Shown: positions 42,209 to 50,939, counted from the first letter of the stretch. The stretch: DNA of 51,021 nt from Anaerolineaceae bacterium (GCA_002702705.1 PABH01000023.1:1-51021), one strand, 5' to 3'. Translations and numbers: made by a program. Notes: generated by a model not told the origin, from the letters alone.

Positions 42209-42695
42209 TGTGGATAACTTGTTCTAAACGGTGGATAACTGTGGAAAATCAAGCCCAATTTGTGGATAAATCTTTGGATAAGCAGTGGAAAAAACTCGAT
42301 TCCATGTGGATTAAATCATAGATACTTGTTTTTTAGGGGAGAAAGTTAGAAAAAAGTTCTTGTTTAATGATCGATAAGTTTAAACTGTGGATAACTTCCG
42401 TTAAACTGTGGAAAAACGGATTGAATTGGGGATAAAAAACGAGTTATTTGCTCCAAAATGCAGATATTTGAGTAAATAAGCCCATCTTTTTTACAGCGAA
42501 GAAAAGTCAATATAGAGTTATTTACCAAAAAAATCGGAAAAATTGTGGATAACTGGTTCAAAACTGTGGATAAAACCTTTTAACTGTGGATAACTTTTAA
42601 GATTCAGTGGAAAAAATACTTTCATCTGTGGATTGTATTTTTTTTATAAAAAAATCTCTATTTTCTGTGGATAACTGCCAGTAAACTGTGGATAA
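42209..42695. promoter_or_regulatory. DnaA-box array 2 with internal AT-rich stretch
   Basis: Exact TGTGGATAA at 42209, 42261, 42386, 42544, 42565, 42585, 42666 and 42687, all in the same orientation. Near-matches lie at 42230, 42240, 42273, 42305, 42407 and 42427. Steps of 21 and 20 bp (42544-42565-42585) and 21 bp (42666-42687) repeat the spacing of array 1. A 31-bp AT-rich tract (42634-42664) between the last two groups is the best unwinding-element candidate. No gene is seen from 42006 to 42784. Confidence 0.87.
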
Positions 42696-42736
42696 CTTAG
42701 ATTAACTGTTGAAAATTTGTCCGAATTAAAACGAAA

Positions 42737-42761
42737 ATGGACAGGATTTTAGCCTGTCCAT
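42737..42761 (-). terminator. Terminator of the ferredoxin gene
   Basis: ATGGACAGG and CCTGTCCAT form a perfect 9-bp stem with a 7-nt loop, followed on the minus strand by TTTTCGTTTTAATT. It begins 24 bp after the ferredoxin stop and insulates the DnaA-box array from its transcription. Confidence 0.75.
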
Positions 42762-42784
42762 CCCAGTTCTGTTGAATTAATAGG

Positions 42785-42958
42785 TTATGCGGGAGAGATT
42801 GCTTCGTTCGGGCAAACGTCGACGCAAGAACCACAATCCTGACACAGATCAGCATCAATTACATAATAGCCATCGGCTTCAGAAATTGCGCCTTCCGGAC
42901 ATTCACCTTCACATGCGCCACAGAGTAAACATTCATCAGCATTAATTACGTATGCCAT
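42785..42958 (-). CDS. 2[4Fe-4S] ferredoxin
   Basis: A 57-residue clostridial-type ferredoxin read directly from the minus strand. It carries the two cluster motifs [13 protein letters not shown] and [13 protein letters not shown] (eight cysteines, CxxCxxCxxxCP twice). The two halves are clearly duplicated, each beginning with an IxAD segment. AAAGGA lies about 10 nt before the ATG. It carries low-potential electrons in the cytoplasm, typical of anaerobes, for example for radical SAM enzymes or pyruvate:ferredoxin oxidoreductase. It is a single-gene unit with its own terminator, adjacent to the putative origin. Confidence 0.96.
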   Translation of the reverse strand: MAYVINADECLLCGACEGECPEGAISEADGYYVIDADLCQDCGSCVDVCPNEAISPA

Positions 42959-43137
42959 CTTTTTTTATCCTTTCGACTTCATTGTTAATCAAGGTAATCT
43001 TACTACAATAATCTGAAAATTAGAATAACACAAAAATTTTTCTTCGGGTCTTGTCTTTTGTCATATATTTCTTTGACGTTCGTAAAAGGTTTAATGATGA
43101 CTTAAATCATCTTGTTTATCTAAGAAAGGTTGAATTG

Positions 43138-44151
43138 TTAATCATAATGGATGATGGTTTCGCGGATTTCAGCCCATCGCAATGCATCAGCAATACCTTC
43201 ATTAATAGATTTTTCCGCTTTCCAGCCCAAATAACGGAATGCTGTATCGGCATTAGCGTAAGCTCCGATCACATCTCCTGGACGGGGAGGTTTATCCTGT
43301 TTATTAATTTCCTGTTCAAAAACAGATTCAAATGCGGTTACCAACTCCCGCACAGTGACACCTTTCCCGGTACCCAAGTTAATGACCAGGTACCCGTCTT
43401 CCGGATTTCCTGCCTTCTCAAAAACTTGATCGAGGTTGGTTAGGGCCATCACGTGTGCCCGAGCCAGGTCCCAGATATGGATATAATCACGGATGGCCGT
43501 GCCATCCCGGGTTTCATATTCTGTACCGGTGATGTGGAACTCCGGAATACGTCCCAAGGCGGTGTCCACCAATTTTCCTATAACATGGCTGGGATTTTTT
43601 ACATGAATGCCACTGCGCATCTTTGGATCGGCCCCGATAGGGTTAAAATATCGCAGTGCAATCCCCTTCATCCCATAAGCGATGCAAAAATCACGCAGGA
43701 TCATTTCCATCATATATTTTGTACGGGCATAGGGGCAGTTGGGGTTTAATGGAGATTTTTCTGTCACCATAAAACCTGGGACCACATCATAAATAGAGGC
43801 GGAAGAACTAAAAACAATTTTATTACAACCAACATCATGCAGGTTTTTAAATAATTCCAGTGATTTGGCTACGTTTTCCCGATAGTATAAATAGGGTTGC
43901 TCAACCGATTCCGGAACGACGATAAGTGCTGCACAGTGTAAGGTAGCTTCAATATCCGGATGTTCCTTAAAGATCGTTTCCAGTACTTGCCGGTCTGCAA
44001 TATCAGCCTGATAAAAAATTCTGCCCTTGGTAAATTCTTTTCGCCCGGTCACCAAAGAATCCAGGATGACAGGAGTATGTCCAGCATCTTCCAGTGCAGA
44101 TGCCACCGTACTGCCGATATATCCGGCACCACCTGTGATTAAAAATTTCAT
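43138..44151 (-). CDS. galE: UDP-glucose 4-epimerase
   Basis: The 337-residue protein is an extended short-chain dehydrogenase. NAD-binding ITGGAGYIGSTVA (residues 4-16) is followed by FYQADIADR, HCAALIVVPESVEQPYLYYRENV, the SSSASIYDV strand and catalytic Tyr-x-x-x-Lys in YARTKYMME. RYFNPIGADPKMRSG and RDGTAIRDYIHIWDLARAHVMAL are GalE-specific. It interconverts UDP-glucose and UDP-galactose and supplies sugars for surface glycans. Two glycosyl-transfer proteins lie upstream on the same strand (30-bp gap), consistent with a small cell-envelope glycosylation operon. Confidence 0.95.
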   Translation of the reverse strand: MKFLITGGAGYIGSTVASALEDAGHTPVILDSLVTGRKEFTKGRIFYQADIADRQVLETIFKEHPDIEATLHCAALIVVPESVEQPYLYYRENVAKSLELFKNLHDVGCNKIVFSSSASIYDVVPGFMVTEKSPLNPNCPYARTKYMMEMILRDFCIAYGMKGIALRYFNPIGADPKMRSGIHVKNPSHVIGKLVDTALGRIPEFHITGTEYETRDGTAIRDYIHIWDLARAHVMALTNLDQVFEKAGNPEDGYLVINLGTGKGVTVRELVTAFESVFEQEINKQDKPPRPGDVIGAYANADTAFRYLGWKAEKSINEGIADALRWAEIRETIIHYD

Positions 44152-44181
44152 ATTTTCCTTCTCTCGTAAAAAATAGGGGAT

Positions 44182-46251
44182 TTAAGATTCAAAGTCACAT
44201 TTTAATTGATTCAAAATAGTTTGCAAAGCGTTATTTTTTTCCGCGGAAGATTCTGTTTCGCGGTCAATACGCTGCCAAAGATTACATAAAACCGGATTCA
44301 TAATTGGTGTAATCTGAGCGGCTTCCTGACTTAATTGGAGCGCTTTGTCCCAATCATTTGTATGGGCATAACCTTCAATAAATGGTAATCGTTCCGCTGG
44401 ATCATTGGGGTTATCATCCAAAGCAAAACCCAAATCACCCAACCGTTTCACTTCAGCCCAGTCACCAAATTGTCGTGCTAAATCCGCTTTTTGGAAATAG
44501 TAACACCAATTTTCTGCAGGCTCCGGATCATATAAATAAGCGGGCAAAATAGCCCGGTTTTGTAACAAAATATAATCCGGATTAGCGAGGGACAGCACCT
44601 GGCGTACCTGAATTGGTACCATCCAATTATCTTGTTCAATTTCGGGATCTAAAACCCGAAAACAAGACGGAGGATCATAATAAATAGCAATGGATTGACT
44701 GGTGTTACCATAAAAAGTACCAACCAATAAATCATGCTCAATATTCATATCTTCGTCCAGCGTTTCAAAATCGGTGCCGATCCGAACCGAGGGATAAAAC
44801 AAAATATAGGGTATATTTTCATTATCATGGGTTGGATCATACATCCAGTTTAATGTGGATGTCAGAGAGTTATCACTAAAATATTGAAAAGGGAGTTCCG
44901 GTGCATAAAGAATCGTATTTGGTTGGATAGAAGGCATACGCCAGGATAACTGCCAGAAAAAACGACTTTGTTGTTCCCAATCCCTTTCAAAATTGATTCC
45001 ATTGCGAACCTGGACAGTTGCAGCGCCAGCAATTAAAAAAATGACCAGAGATAATCGCAGCCAGCGTTTAAAAGGTATCCAGTATAAAACACCACTAAGG
45101 AATAAACACCCACCGAATAAGTATGGAATAACAAAACGATCATTTGGAAAGTTTAATTTTAAGGGTAGGTCAGTTAACCAAAAAGCAACACCGGCGGGTA
45201 AAATGGCGAATAAACCAAAAACAACAGCAGTTATCGCCTGTTTTTTTTCCGTTTTTTCTGAATAGGGACTTAACCAGAACGTGATGATTAATAAAAAGGC
45301 TACGCCAAGACCTATCGTTAAGGTTAACAGGCTTGCAGATTTTCCAAAGGAATCTATCGAAGGAACTTGAAAGATTTTCCCCCAGGCCGCGATCAAGGAT
45401 AACCAATAGTCACGCACGATATTTAAGAAGAGCGCAGCAAGCCCGTCCAGGGGTTGATTTTTTAAGAGAGGAATTAATTTTGGAGTATAGTTTTCCGTTT
45501 GATAATTAAAAATAAAAAACCGCCAAATGCCTGCACTGAGAAAAACAACAAAATAAGGTATCCACCTGGAAAAAACAGATAAAACTCGTTTTTTCCAGGG
45601 AGTTTCTTTTTGCTGGAGCACGATGAAAAATAACACCGGGCGAAGTAGTTCAAGCAAAAAGAAATATTCCATACTAAATACGTTTACAACGCTGAGTAAC
45701 ACGGCAAGTAACGTGAAAAGAAGATTGTTTTTTGAAGTTTTAAGTGTTTTTAAGCTGAAATAAAGGGAAAAGAAAAAAGCACTCAATACCAAAAAGAAAT
45801 GCCCGAAAACAGTGGCAATAAATTGACCACCAAAGGCAGGGTAAACGACAAAAAAGAGTGACCCAACCAGTGCGGGTTCTGACCGGTCTTTCCAGAAAAC
45901 TTTTAACACCAGGTAAAGTCCCACAGAAGCAAACCAGCGCCAAAAAATTGCAAAAATTTGCCACACCCACGGTTCTTTTCCCAGGAGGGTCATATTCAGC
46001 TGATAAAACAATCCCCAAACGGGTCGGTTCGTGGAAAAATAACGGGCCAATCCACTGGATCCATATGATTCAGCAATCCATTGAATTGCTAAATCGTCCC
46101 AATAAAAGCCCAATAATGGGATAAATACACCGTAAATGAGGAGGGTTGCCCATAAAAGAAGGAATATCGGTTGGGTGAAAAAACGCAAAGCCCGTTTGAA
46201 AAATGAGATTGCTTCTTTATTCTTTGTTTTTTTGAATGATTTGCCGAACAA
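44182..46251 (-). CDS. Large polytopic membrane protein, probable GT-C type glycosyltransferase
   Basis: A 689-residue protein with about eleven or twelve hydrophobic helices in its first 430 residues and an outside C-terminal domain. Its first loop reads FYWDDLAIQWIAESYGSSGLARYFSTNRP, with an Asp-Asp pair like the catalytic loop of GT-C enzymes (PMT/ArnT type). The C-terminal 90 residues look like helical TPR-type pairs (WAEVKRLGDLGFALDDNP; WDKALQLSQEAAQITP). It starts 35 bp inside the GT2 gene end. Together with that gene it probably transfers a lipid-linked sugar to an extracytoplasmic acceptor. The activity itself is inferred. Confidence 0.7.
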   Translation of the reverse strand: MFGKSFKKTKNKEAISFFKRALRFFTQPIFLLLWATLLIYGVFIPLLGFYWDDLAIQWIAESYGSSGLARYFSTNRPVWGLFYQLNMTLLGKEPWVWQIFAIFWRWFASVGLYLVLKVFWKDRSEPALVGSLFFVVYPAFGGQFIATVFGHFFLVLSAFFFSLYFSLKTLKTSKNNLLFTLLAVLLSVVNVFSMEYFFLLELLRPVLFFIVLQQKETPWKKRVLSVFSRWIPYFVVFLSAGIWRFFIFNYQTENYTPKLIPLLKNQPLDGLAALFLNIVRDYWLSLIAAWGKIFQVPSIDSFGKSASLLTLTIGLGVAFLLIITFWLSPYSEKTEKKQAITAVVFGLFAILPAGVAFWLTDLPLKLNFPNDRFVIPYLFGGCLFLSGVLYWIPFKRWLRLSLVIFLIAGAATVQVRNGINFERDWEQQSRFFWQLSWRMPSIQPNTILYAPELPFQYFSDNSLTSTLNWMYDPTHDNENIPYILFYPSVRIGTDFETLDEDMNIEHDLLVGTFYGNTSQSIAIYYDPPSCFRVLDPEIEQDNWMVPIQVRQVLSLANPDYILLQNRAILPAYLYDPEPAENWCYYFQKADLARQFGDWAEVKRLGDLGFALDDNPNDPAERLPFIEGYAHTNDWDKALQLSQEAAQITPIMNPVLCNLWQRIDRETESSAEKNNALQTILNQLKCDFES

Positions 46252-47167
46252 GATAAATAGGTCTTCCTTTCACTTCCTGGAAAATGTATCCAATATAAAT
46301 TCCAATAAAACCAAGGGTAATTAAAATCATACCGCCGGTAATAAGCAAAATGAACATTAAAGAACTCCATCCAGGAGCTAAAGTAGATTGCTGCCCGGTA
46401 GCCCAAAAGCTGAGCACATACACTGCTTCTATGATGGCCCCCAATAAAAACAAACCACCCAGAGAAATGCTGAGGTAGAGTGGCATTAATGAAAACGAAA
46501 AAACAGCATTTAATGCAAGTTTAATCATTTTTTTTAAAGAATATTTCGAACTTCCCCCCAATCGTTTTGAAGGTACATAGGGTAAAATGACGGAACGATA
46601 CCCCATCCAGGCTACCATGCCTCGCAAAAAACGATGGTATTCACGGAACTGTTTTAAGGCATTCAGCGCAGGACGGGTCATTAAACGAAAATCAGCTGCA
46701 CCTGGGAGAATTTGCGTATTCCCAATCTGGTTGATCATCCAGTAAAACGCATCGGATGTAACTCGTTTAAAAAGGGATGCTTTTTGCGATTGGGTTCTTT
46801 GGGCGATGACAATATCATATCCTTTGTCCGCCAAACTTAGCATTTCCGGTATTAAACCGGGTGGGTGTTCTCCATCACCATCTAAGGTAATAACCACATC
46901 TGCATCCGCCTGATCCAAACCAGCGCTTAAAGCGGATTGGTGTCCGAAATTTCGGCTTAGTTCAATAACACGAACTCTTTCATCTTGGTTTACTAAGTGG
47001 GTTAACCGAATCAAAGTATCGTCTTTTGAACCATCGTCTACATAGGTAAACCGGAAAGAATGGGGCAGTGGCTCTAATGTTTCTAATAACTGATTATGAA
47101 AGGTTTCAATCGAATCAACTTCGTTAAACACCGGAATGACAAACTCAACGGTTGAAATCATTAACAC
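46217..47167 (-). CDS. Family 2 glycosyltransferase, polyprenyl-phosphate sugar synthase type
   Basis: The 316-residue protein has the GT2 fold: EFVIPVFNEVDSIETFHNQLL, YVDDGSKDDT, and the nucleotide-metal motif VITLDGDGEHPPGLIPEML. ADFRLMTRPALNALKQF and RGMVAWMGYRS are typical of GtrB/DPM1-type enzymes, and two C-terminal membrane helices anchor it. Such enzymes move a sugar from a nucleotide donor onto polyprenyl phosphate at the inner face. The downstream GT-C-like protein would then use the product outside. Overlap with that gene supports a functional pair. Confidence 0.92.
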   Translation of the reverse strand: MLMISTVEFVIPVFNEVDSIETFHNQLLETLEPLPHSFRFTYVDDGSKDDTLIRLTHLVNQDERVRVIELSRNFGHQSALSAGLDQADADVVITLDGDGEHPPGLIPEMLSLADKGYDIVIAQRTQSQKASLFKRVTSDAFYWMINQIGNTQILPGAADFRLMTRPALNALKQFREYHRFLRGMVAWMGYRSVILPYVPSKRLGGSSKYSLKKMIKLALNAVFSFSLMPLYLSISLGGLFLLGAIIEAVYVLSFWATGQQSTLAPGWSSLMFILLITGGMILITLGFIGIYIGYIFQEVKGRPIYLVRQIIQKNKE

Positions 47168-47218
47168 CTCAAAAGAGAATGTGGTTCAAACCATTATCGC
47201 TTATTTTGAAAAAACACG

Positions 47219-48013
47219 CTAACTTTTTCCATTTTTGGTTTGGTGCACAATTTCCAGCATTTTGGCATGGATGACTGGATTGGCTGCGACCATTGCATAA
47301 GGTGGGGTCAATGTAAAGGGACTTCCATCTAGTGTCGTTACGACTCCGCCTGCTTCTGCCAAAATCAGGATTCCGGCTGCCGCATCCCAGGCTTGTAATT
47401 GAATTTCCCAATAACCATCCAACCTGCCGGCCGCAACATAACAAAGATCCAATGCCGCAGAACCTAAACGTCGGACGGCTTGGGCGTTTTTAATAAAATT
47501 GGCAAAATAATCCAGATTATCGTCTTGGGTGTGGTGAACATTGTAGGGAAATCCGGTTACCAACATGGCATTTACCATTTCGGTAGTTTTGGAAACATCA
47601 ATTTTTTCTTGGTTTAAATAAGCACCCTGACCTTTTACTGCTGTATAACATTCATCCAGCATAGGGTCATATACGACGCCAAGTTGAATTTCACCCTGAT
47701 ATTGATAGGCCATGGAAACAGAAAAAATCGGGACCCCATGTGCATAATTACTGGTTCCGTCCAGCGGATCGATTAACCAGACCCCATCCTGATCACTGCC
47801 TTTTGATTTTCCGGATTCTTCACCAATAATGGTATGGTTTGGAAATTTGCCGCGAATTTGTGTAATCAGATACTCTTCCGATTTTTTATCCATCTCTGTT
47901 ACCAGGTCGATGGCACTTTTATATTGGATTTGATGTTTTTTTCCAAAGCCGTCTTTTAAGATTTGTCCGGCCGTTTTTGCCCAGACAACAACATCTTCTA
48001 ATTGTGGTTGCAT
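47219..48013 (-). CDS. Inositol monophosphatase family protein
   Basis: A 264-residue phosphatase with all family motifs: TIIGEESGKS (metal-ligand Glu), VWLIDPLDGTSNYAHGVP (D-P-L-D-G-T) and QAWDAAAGILILAEAGG (W-D-x-A-A-G). It is Mg-dependent, sensitive to lithium in homologues, and acts on inositol-1-phosphate or related sugar phosphates in the cytoplasm. Activity on fructose-1,6-bisphosphate or NADP is also known in this family. It is transcribed on the same strand as the glycosyltransferases, 51 bp upstream of the GT2 gene. A link to inositol phospholipid synthesis is possible but unproven. Confidence 0.95.
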   Translation of the reverse strand: MQPQLEDVVVWAKTAGQILKDGFGKKHQIQYKSAIDLVTEMDKKSEEYLITQIRGKFPNHTIIGEESGKSKGSDQDGVWLIDPLDGTSNYAHGVPIFSVSMAYQYQGEIQLGVVYDPMLDECYTAVKGQGAYLNQEKIDVSKTTEMVNAMLVTGFPYNVHHTQDDNLDYFANFIKNAQAVRRLGSAALDLCYVAAGRLDGYWEIQLQAWDAAAGILILAEAGGVVTTLDGSPFTLTPPYAMVAANPVIHAKMLEIVHQTKNGKS

Positions 48014-48055
48014 AAGTTTTTGTGTGTTCCTATAGTAAATTTATTTTAACAGACG

Positions 48056-48682
48056 TTAAGTCTGATTTACGTCATCCAAGCGATTTAATAACTCATCCAA
48101 CTCAGTTTGAATTTCATCCTGATCTCGTTTGGCTTGTTCTAAAAGGGTTTCAAAGGCTGGTTTTTGATCATCGGGTAAGGTTTGTAATAATCGTTCGGTT
48201 CGATGAATTTGACGAACTTTATGCTGCAATTTTTCCTCGAGCCGTTTGCGGTAGCCTTCAAAAAAATCGAGGTCGTTTAACAAATCACCTTTACTGGGTG
48301 TATCGCCGGTAAGAATTTCAGCGATGGTGAGTAATAAATTTTCCGTGTCAATTGGTTTTTCTATAAAACGTAATGCACCCAAACTGAGGGCAAACATTTT
48401 GTCATCTTGTGTGACATAGGTGGCGGAGATAAATATCACCGGAATTTGGCGGGTTGTGGCATCTTTTCTAAGGTAATGAACCAGGGTATACCCATCCATT
48501 TTTGGCATCAAAATATCCGTAATAATCAATGCCGGACGTTCCCGCTTAATCAGCTCAACGGCCTCTTCCCCATTTTTAGCAGCCAGAACCGGATATCCCT
48601 TAAAACGCAGGGTCACTTCCAATAATTCACGAACATGATTATTGTCTTCTACAATTAAAATTGGACCATAAGGAACACTCAT
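48056..48682 (-). CDS. Response regulator with C-terminal coiled coil
   Basis: A 208-residue protein with a CheY-like receiver (residues 6-125). The acidic pair is Glu12-Asp13, the phospho-acceptor Asp56 lies in IITDILMPKMDG, the switch Ser/Thr is in IFISAT and the Lys is in FIEKPID. The remaining 80 residues are helical with heptads (YRKRLEEKLQHKVRQIHRTERLL; LEQAKRDQDEIQTELDELL), so no DNA-binding output domain is present. It likely signals through dimer or partner contacts. It precedes the inositol monophosphatase gene by 42 bp. No kinase is adjacent; the orphan kinase at 5.2-7.0 kb is of the NarL type and not an obvious partner. Confidence 0.92.
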   Translation of the reverse strand: MSVPYGPILIVEDNNHVRELLEVTLRFKGYPVLAAKNGEEAVELIKRERPALIITDILMPKMDGYTLVHYLRKDATTRQIPVIFISATYVTQDDKMFALSLGALRFIEKPIDTENLLLTIAEILTGDTPSKGDLLNDLDFFEGYRKRLEEKLQHKVRQIHRTERLLQTLPDDQKPAFETLLEQAKRDQDEIQTELDELLNRLDDVNQT

Positions 48683-48766
48683 GCGTTAATTGTAACACTT
48701 CAAAACTTTTTTACAAAAATTTAATCAAAATTGTAAAGAATCTATAAAGTTGTATGTGTTCGCCAG

Positions 48767-49402
48767 TTATCGTTCAGCCTGAATTTCACCAATTAATTGG
48801 TCGTAATATGCGGAAAGAAAAGCATGTCGTTGTTCCGCTATTTTTTTGGCGGTATCGGTAAATAAACGCTCTTTTACTTTACGAAGCTTAAATAAAAATT
48901 CATGGTAGGAACTATGCGGTTCATTTTTTTCTTTTTGCCCGGTTTCCTTAAATTGAGGGGAGGGTTGGCTGTAGATTGGCTGACCAGCCTGAACGGCGTA
49001 CCCTATGGTACGGGCGACCCCAATAGCACCCAACACATCCAGCTTATCCGCATCAAATAATACCTTGGCTTCGATGGTTTGCGGGCCTTCATTATCACCG
49101 CGGAAGCGGTGTGCCCGGATGCAGTGCTGGACTGCTTCAATGTCGGTTTGATTCCACCCTTCTTCTTTTAAAACGGTTTCCGCGAACAAAGCGGAAGCCA
49201 GGTGATGGCTGAGTCGTTCCCCACTGTTGGGGTCACTGCCCTGTGAATCATGCAGCAAAGCTGCAGCGTGCACAATCGACAGATCGGCTCCTTCCGCTCT
49301 GGCCAGGCGATCGGCCATGCGGTATACCCGTTCGATATGGTCAAAACCATGGACGGGATCTTTTTCCGGGTACCAGGCACGTGCATTTTCTAAATTGATC
49401 AT
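48767..49402 (-). CDS. HD-domain phosphohydrolase
   Basis: The 211-residue protein contains HGFDHIERVYRMADRLARAEGAD and AALLHDSQGSD, giving the His...His-Asp metal site of HD hydrolases. LFDADKLDVLGAIGVARTIGY adds the final conserved Asp. It resembles the YpgQ/YedJ group, which act on nucleoside tri- or diphosphates. It is cytoplasmic, and the hutI gene starts just upstream on the same strand (its stop lies 9 bp before this start). The two may be co-transcribed but share no obvious pathway. Confidence 0.9.
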   Translation of the reverse strand: MINLENARAWYPEKDPVHGFDHIERVYRMADRLARAEGADLSIVHAAALLHDSQGSDPNSGERLSHHLASALFAETVLKEEGWNQTDIEAVQHCIRAHRFRGDNEGPQTIEAKVLFDADKLDVLGAIGVARTIGYAVQAGQPIYSQPSPQFKETGQKEKNEPHSSYHEFLFKLRKVKERLFTDTAKKIAEQRHAFLSAYYDQLIGEIQAER

Positions 49403-49410
49403 TGGATCTC

Positions 49411-50685
49411 CTAATTACCGTTATTTTGTACCACCAAATTTCCGCGTTTGAATACGGCAGTTACCTGATTGCCGCCAAATTTATATCCCAAATTGCGGTA
49501 ATCATCCGTGGATAATATGATTACATCCGCTTGTTTTCCATATTCTAGTGAGCCGATCTGATCTGCCCGACCCACGGCGGCGGCGGCGTTAATGGTTGCT
49601 GCTGCGATGGCCTGTGCTACGGTAATATTTAAGTAACGGCAGGAAAGGGCAATCACAAACTGCATATTTTCACACCAGGCTGGCCCCGGGTTGAGATCGG
49701 AAGCAATCGCCAATATTCCATTGGCTTTAATAATTTCTTTGGCAGGGGTATATTCGTGATGTCCTAAGCCAAACGGGGTCGGCGGGAGTGCAACTGCCAC
49801 GGTGTTTGATTGTCCTAATGCGTTAATATCCGCCTGAGAGGTCTTCACCAGATGGTCGGCAGAGACCGCTCCCAATTCCACCGCCAGGCTGGCGCCGCCC
49901 AGATTGTCAAACTCGTCGGCATGAATTTTTAAGGGGAACCCCAAATCCTTTGCGGTTTGTAAAACCAGTCGTGATTGTGCCAGGGAAAAAGCACCTGTTT
50001 CGCAGAATATATCCACAAACGGTTTGGCCTGGTTTTTGTTATTGATATGCCACCAATGTTCCAGGCCGGGTAAAAATTGATTCACGACGATTTGTGTAAA
50101 AGTTTCTGGATCGTCCTTATATTCCGGCGCAATCGCATGTGCTCCTAAATAGGTTGGAACCAGGTCCAATACACCTTCTTGATTCAATTCCAAAATGGCT
50201 TGTAATTGTCTCAATTCACTTTCAGCTTCCAGACCGTACCCTGTTTTGGCTTCCGCGGTCGTAGTGCCGTGCGCCAACATGTTAACCATGCGGGGCCTGG
50301 CTTCTTTTTTTAATTCCTCGATAGAAGCATTCCGTGTAGCCCGGACGGTATTGGCGATTCCACCACCGGCAGCCATAATTTCCATATAAGACTTTCCTTC
50401 AAGGCGCATCTCAAACTCAAAGGCGCGGTTGCCGATAAAGATGAGATGTGTATGCGGATCAACAAACCCTGGCAAAACCACCCGCTGCCTGGCATCAAAA
50501 CGCGGTTCATCGGGATATTTCGCCAACATTTCAGAGGTTATGCCGGTCTGGATGATTTTTCCCTCTTGTATTAAAACTGCACCATTTTCGATAATACCCA
50601 GATTTCCGAGCTGGCTTCCTCTTTGCGGGCCACCTGCAAGGGTAAGTAATTGTGATGCCGAATGAATGAGCATACGTTTTTCCAT
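49411..50685 (-). CDS. hutI: Imidazolonepropionase
   Basis: The product is 424 aa from the ATG at 50685 (GAGG about 9 nt upstream); Met codons up to 50715 are in frame but poorly placed. The amidohydrolase motif VVLPGFVDPHTHLIFIGNR gives the metal-ligand His pair, KTGYGLEAESEL and YLGAHAIAPEY follow, and FPLKIHADEFDNLGG supplies further ligands. IASDLNPGPAWCENMQ holds the catalytic Asp and KQADVIILS closes the fold. HutI opens imidazolone propionate to formiminoglutamate in histidine breakdown. The other hut genes are not in the window, so the pathway must be encoded elsewhere. Confidence 0.95.
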   Translation of the reverse strand: MEKRMLIHSASQLLTLAGGPQRGSQLGNLGIIENGAVLIQEGKIIQTGITSEMLAKYPDEPRFDARQRVVLPGFVDPHTHLIFIGNRAFEFEMRLEGKSYMEIMAAGGGIANTVRATRNASIEELKKEARPRMVNMLAHGTTTAEAKTGYGLEAESELRQLQAILELNQEGVLDLVPTYLGAHAIAPEYKDDPETFTQIVVNQFLPGLEHWWHINNKNQAKPFVDIFCETGAFSLAQSRLVLQTAKDLGFPLKIHADEFDNLGGASLAVELGAVSADHLVKTSQADINALGQSNTVAVALPPTPFGLGHHEYTPAKEIIKANGILAIASDLNPGPAWCENMQFVIALSCRYLNITVAQAIAAATINAAAAVGRADQIGSLEYGKQADVIILSTDDYRNLGYKFGGNQVTAVFKRGNLVVQNNGN

Positions 50686-50708
50686 CCTTTCCATTCCTCT
50701 AATTATAA

Positions 50709-50939
50709 AGCACACAGAAGTACAGAGATACGGAGAGGAAAGTAATTAATCATGTTTTACCCACAGTTTACATAAGCTTACATTTGATTATAGAAGAACA
50801 TTTCTTTTTTAATTATTTCTCTGTACTTCTGTAACTCTGTGTGAAATTTAAATACCTTACCTGTAATCAGAAGCACACAGAAGTACAGAGAAACGGAGAA
50901 GAAAGTAATTAATCATGTTTTACCCACAGTTTACATAAG
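50709..50939. repeat. 68-bp direct repeat and inverted arm upstream of hutI
   Basis: A block from AGCACACAGAAGTACAGAG to CCCACAGTTTACATAAG lies at 50709-50776 and again at 50872-50939 with two or three differences. Between them TCTCTGTACTTCTG...CTCTGTGTG (50818-50842) is the inverse of the block start, so copy 1 plus this arm forms a hairpin of about 140 nt. The CACACAGA/TCTGTGTG words match the tandem repeats at 29164-29513. No gene is seen from 50686 to the window end. Confidence 0.8.

Larger units (their letters stand above)
40476..42784. other. Candidate chromosomal replication origin (bipartite oriC)
   Basis: Twelve exact DnaA boxes fall here: four in 40488-40793 and eight in 42209-42695. 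Numerous one-mismatch boxes (for example TGTGGAAAA at 40641, 40872, 42240 and 42407) add to them. The groups flank spoVS and the second deoxynucleoside kinase gene. An AT-rich stretch (42634-42664) and a perfect 38-bp palindrome (40562-40599) lie inside. Only one other exact box was noticed in the rest of the window (2667). parS-like sites 8 kb away support an origin-proximal location. dnaA and dnaN are absent from the window. Confidence 0.82.

Noticed and set aside
43051-43443. 130-codon plus-strand frame over the galE end
   Set aside because: It is antisense to galE and has no domain or SD.
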